From assembly GCA_019308655.1 (NCBI GenBank), contig JAFDHS010000037.1, positions 1 through 7,803 on the forward strand: a stretch of DNA of 7,803 nt. The letters are read 5' to 3'. This document shows positions 5,698 to 7,803 of this stretch, piece after piece (position 1 is the stretch's first letter; the number at the start of each line of letters is the position of its first letter). The translations under genes were made by a program, and so were the position numbers. Under the pieces are notes generated by a model. It was not told the origin of the DNA. It saw only the letters and a list, made by a program, of their open reading frames with translations, and did no database searches. Origin of the DNA: Deltaproteobacteria bacterium (GTDB lineage Bacteria > Desulfobacterota > Desulfobacteria > Desulfobacterales > JAFDHS01).

Positions 5698-5731
5698 CTT
5701 CAGGCACTTTAGATCACTTTAGGCACTTCAG
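5695..5731 (-). repeat. Four short tandem CACTT(T/C)AG repeats
   Basis: The plus strand reads CAACTTCAG, GCACTTTAG, ATCACTTTAG and GCACTTCAG in direct succession, with a period of 9-10 bases (about one helical turn). The block lies just downstream of the rpoN terminator and belongs to the same motif family as the 13-mers closer to hpf. Confidence 0.6.
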
Positions 5732-5734
5732 ACT

Positions 5735-5786
5735 TTTTTAAAAAATTCTGAATTTGTTTACCGTCAAAAGCACAAATTTCAGAATT
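5735..5786 (-). terminator. Probable intrinsic terminator after rpoN
   Basis: On the minus strand AATTCTGAAATTTG (5786-5773) pairs with CAAATTCAGAATT (5756-5744) with one bulged base and a 16-base loop, followed by a run of T. The stem is AT-rich, so strength is moderate. It begins a few bases after the rpoN stop codon and would separate rpoN from hpf. Confidence 0.55.
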
Positions 5787-5792
5787 ATAAGA

Positions 5793-7223
5793 CTAATATT
5801 GCTTGCGTTTGCTGGATGATAATATTCCCATCATTTCCCTATACTTGGCTACTGTTCTTCTGGCTATGTTAATGTTAGACTCTTTCAAAATTGTGGTGAT
5901 TTTGTCGTCACTGTATGGTTTTTGAGAATTTTCACTCTCGACAATCCGTTTGATTTTTTCCTGAACACTTGCAGATGCGATTGCTTCGCCATGTATCCGG
6001 TTAATGGAACTATTGAAAAAATATTTCAATTCAAAAATACCTTGGGGGGTATAGGCATATTTGTTTGTCGTAACCCTGCTGATTGTAGATTCGTGCATTT
6101 CTATATCCTCTGCAACATCACGAAGTACCATGGGTTTGAGATAAGCTATTCCCTTTTCAAAAAACTCCCTCTGGAATTTTATAATGCTCTCCATAACCTT
6201 GTAGATTGTTTTTTGGCGTTGATGAATACTCTTGATCAACCATGCAGCGGAACGCATTTTGTCCTGAAGGTACTCCTTTGTCTTTCCGGAGATCTCTTTG
6301 CCATGGGTTATGGCGTTCTGATAATAGGAGTTGATATGTAACCTCGGCATTCCGTCATTGTTAAGAACAATGATGAAATCATCTTCCGTTTTATGAACAT
6401 AAATATCGGGAATAATATATACGGGTTCTTCATTGCTGAATTTGCGTCCGGGTTTGGGTTCCAGGCCTTTGATGATATTTACCGCGGAAATAACTTCTTT
6501 AATGCTTATTTTTAAATCGCCGGCTATGGCTTTGTAATTTTTGTTTTCAAGATTTTTGATATGATTTGTGATGATCTTGGTTACAATGCTATTGTTAAGT
6601 CCAAGTTGTTTTGCCTGAATAAGGAGAGATTCACTCAGGTTTCTTGCGCATATGCCCGGCGGATCAAATTTATGCATTAAGGACAGTACTTGTGTCACTT
6701 TTTCCGGTGAAAATCCGCTTTCTTTCGCTATTTCATCGATAGATGCATCTAAAAAGCCGTCTTTATCCAGATTGCCGATAACAAGACTGCCGATATTTTC
6801 TTCTTCCTTGGTCGGTGATATCATAAGGAGTTGCCATAGAAGGTGTCCATCTAAAGATTCCTTATTTGCCGTAAAGTTTTCAAAATTCAGGGCTTCTTTT
6901 TTTTCGCTCTCAAAATGGATTTTGCCGGGGGAAGCGTATTCATCAAAATAATTACTCCAATCAACATCGTCACGAAATTTTTCGTCTATGGTTACTTCTT
7001 TTGTTGAAGAGATCGTATCAGCTTTGACTTCAGTCTGCTCTAAGGTGTTCTCTTCGGCGGTTTCCTGGACCTCTTCCAAAGCCGGATTTTCTTCCAGTTC
7101 CCGATTTATCATATCCTGAAGTTCCAGCCTGTTCAGCTGTAAAAGCTTTATTGCCATCTGCAGCTGGGGGGTCATGATCAGCTGCTGGGACAGCCGAAGT
7201 TCTTGTCGTAATTCAATAGCCAT
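5793..7223 (-). CDS. rpoN: RNA polymerase sigma-54 factor
   Basis: RpoN directs core RNA polymerase to -24/-12 promoters and needs an ATP-driven enhancer-binding activator to open DNA. The 476-residue product is full length. Region I (1-50) is the Gln/Leu-rich activator-responsive segment with LRQELRLSQQL and MTPQLQMAIKLLQL. Region II (about 51-100) is acidic and low in complexity. The core-binding domain follows (about 110-290, with FDPPGICARNL at 186-196). A helix-turn-helix lies near 367-390 (LRDVAEDIEMHESTISRVT). The RpoN box ARRTVAKYRE is at 454-463. An upstream TTG would add 14 residues overlapping lptB. The ATG at 7223, one base after the lptB stop, is preferred because it gives the standard family N-terminus; coupling to lptB translation is likely. 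Confidence 0.97.
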   Translation of the reverse strand: MAIELRQELRLSQQLIMTPQLQMAIKLLQLNRLELQDMINRELEENPALEEVQETAEENTLEQTEVKADTISSTKEVTIDEKFRDDVDWSNYFDEYASPGKIHFESEKKEALNFENFTANKESLDGHLLWQLLMISPTKEEENIGSLVIGNLDKDGFLDASIDEIAKESGFSPEKVTQVLSLMHKFDPPGICARNLSESLLIQAKQLGLNNSIVTKIITNHIKNLENKNYKAIAGDLKISIKEVISAVNIIKGLEPKPGRKFSNEEPVYIIPDIYVHKTEDDFIIVLNNDGMPRLHINSYYQNAITHGKEISGKTKEYLQDKMRSAAWLIKSIHQRQKTIYKVMESIIKFQREFFEKGIAYLKPMVLRDVAEDIEMHESTISRVTTNKYAYTPQGIFELKYFFNSSINRIHGEAIASASVQEKIKRIVESENSQKPYSDDKITTILKESNINIARRTVAKYREMMGILSSSKRKQY

Positions 7224-7224
7224 A

Positions 7225-7803
7225 TTATAGTTTAAATTTGTCTCCCAAATATATCCGCCGGGCAATTTTGCTTGACGCTATTTTTGCCGGAGATCCGGAT
7301 TCAATTATTTTTCCTTCATTGAGTATATATGATTTATCACAAACGCCGAGCGTCTCTCTTACATTATGATCGGATATAAGCACGCCTATGCCCCGTTGGG
7401 TCAAGTGAGTGATAATTTCCCGGATGTCCATTACAGCCAGAGGGTCTACGCCTGCAAAAGGTTCATCAAGAAGAATAAAGGAAGGATTTGTACAAAGGGC
7501 GCGTGTAATTTCAAGCCGCCGCCTTTCCCCTCCCGAAAGTACGCCGGCATTTCGGTCCGAAAGGTGTTTTATGCCCAATTCATCAAGCAGACTGTTTGCT
7601 CTGTCCTCCTGCTCGTCTCGAGAAAGGGGAAGGGTCTCTAAAATTGCCATTACATTCTGTTTTACAGTAAGTTTCCTGAATATGGAAGACTCTTGGGGAA
7701 GATAGCCGATTCCCTTACGTGCTCTCATGTACATCGGATAATCGGTTATATCTTCTTTGTCAATAAAGATACGGCCTTCGTCCGGTTTTATTATACCGAC
7801 AGC
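7225..7803 (-). CDS. lptB: LPS export ABC transporter ATP-binding protein LptB, C-terminal part
   Basis: LptB is the cytoplasmic ATPase of LptB2FG, which extracts lipopolysaccharide from the inner membrane and powers its passage along LptC-LptA to the outer membrane. The frame is open to the window edge, giving 192 residues that begin after the Walker A motif (AVGIIKPDEGRI). Visible landmarks are the Q-loop Gln37 in GIGYLPQESSIF, the signature LSGGERRRLEITRAL (89-103), Walker B FILLDEPFAGVDP with Asp113 and Glu114, and the switch His146 in ISDHNVRET. YLPQE and the DHNVRETL stretch are characteristic of LptB rather than of other small ABC ATPases. It stops one base before rpoN, a common arrangement in proteobacteria, and places the lpt locus just outside the window. 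Confidence 0.95.
   Translation of the reverse strand, partial: AVGIIKPDEGRIFIDKEDITDYPMYMRARKGIGYLPQESSIFRKLTVKQNVMAILETLPLSRDEQEDRANSLLDELGIKHLSDRNAGVLSGGERRRLEITRALCTNPSFILLDEPFAGVDPLAVMDIREIITHLTQRGIGVLISDHNVRETLGVCDKSYILNEGKIIESGSPAKIASSKIARRIYLGDKFKL

Noticed and set aside
5922..6951. Plus-strand frames inside rpoN (5922-6341, 6652-6951)
   Set aside because: Antisense shadows of an intact sigma-54 gene.
7224..7265. Upstream TTG start for rpoN adding 14 residues
   Set aside because: It overlaps lptB and has no Shine-Dalgarno; the 7223 ATG begins with the conserved sigma-54 N-terminus.

Overview
The window is a dense stretch of bacterial housekeeping genes, all on the minus strand, so transcription runs from high to low coordinates. 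Ten genes are supported: lptB (N-terminus off the window), rpoN, hpf (long form), ptsN, rapZ, a mannose-family PTS EIIA gene, rimI, gap, tpiA and secG (C-terminus off the window). The order lptB-rpoN-hpf-ptsN-rapZ followed by an EIIA-Man gene, the long HPF and the moderately AT-rich composition suggest a Gram-negative deltaproteobacterium (Desulfobacterota, perhaps Desulfobacterales). That placement is inferred from gene order and protein style, not from a search.

Region by region in transcription order: 7803-5793 carries lptB and rpoN, one base apart. A 321-base gap (5792-5472) holds a probable rpoN terminator, phased CACTT(T/C)AG repeats, a perfect 10-bp hairpin, inverted copies of a 13-mer and a strong hpf ribosome binding site. 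hpf (5471-4935) is followed by a 215-base gap with a convincing intrinsic terminator just in front of ptsN (4719-4261). An 87-base gap with two mutually exclusive hairpins and a T7 run precedes rapZ (4173-3307). After 128 bases come the EIIA-Man gene (3178-2765) and rimI (2760-2269), almost touching. A 248-base leader region precedes gap (start 2020, not the longer open frame), which is followed by tpiA and secG.

Functionally, the upper half joins LPS transport (LptB) to the sigma-54 / nitrogen-PTS regulatory neighbourhood: RpoN for alternative transcription, HPF for ribosome hibernation, and PtsN plus EIIA-Man as phosphorylatable PTS regulators with no transport components in view. RapZ in other bacteria links a nucleotide-binding domain to RNA or regulatory binding. 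The lower half is RimI, two glycolytic/gluconeogenic enzymes (GAPDH, TPI) and SecG.

No mobile element, CRISPR array, tRNA, rRNA or clearly new multi-gene system is visible. The most unusual points are a RapZ whose P-loop ends in Lys-Asn rather than Lys-Ser/Thr, the attenuator-like structure directly in front of it, the terminator between hpf and ptsN, and the repeat-rich rpoN-hpf spacer.
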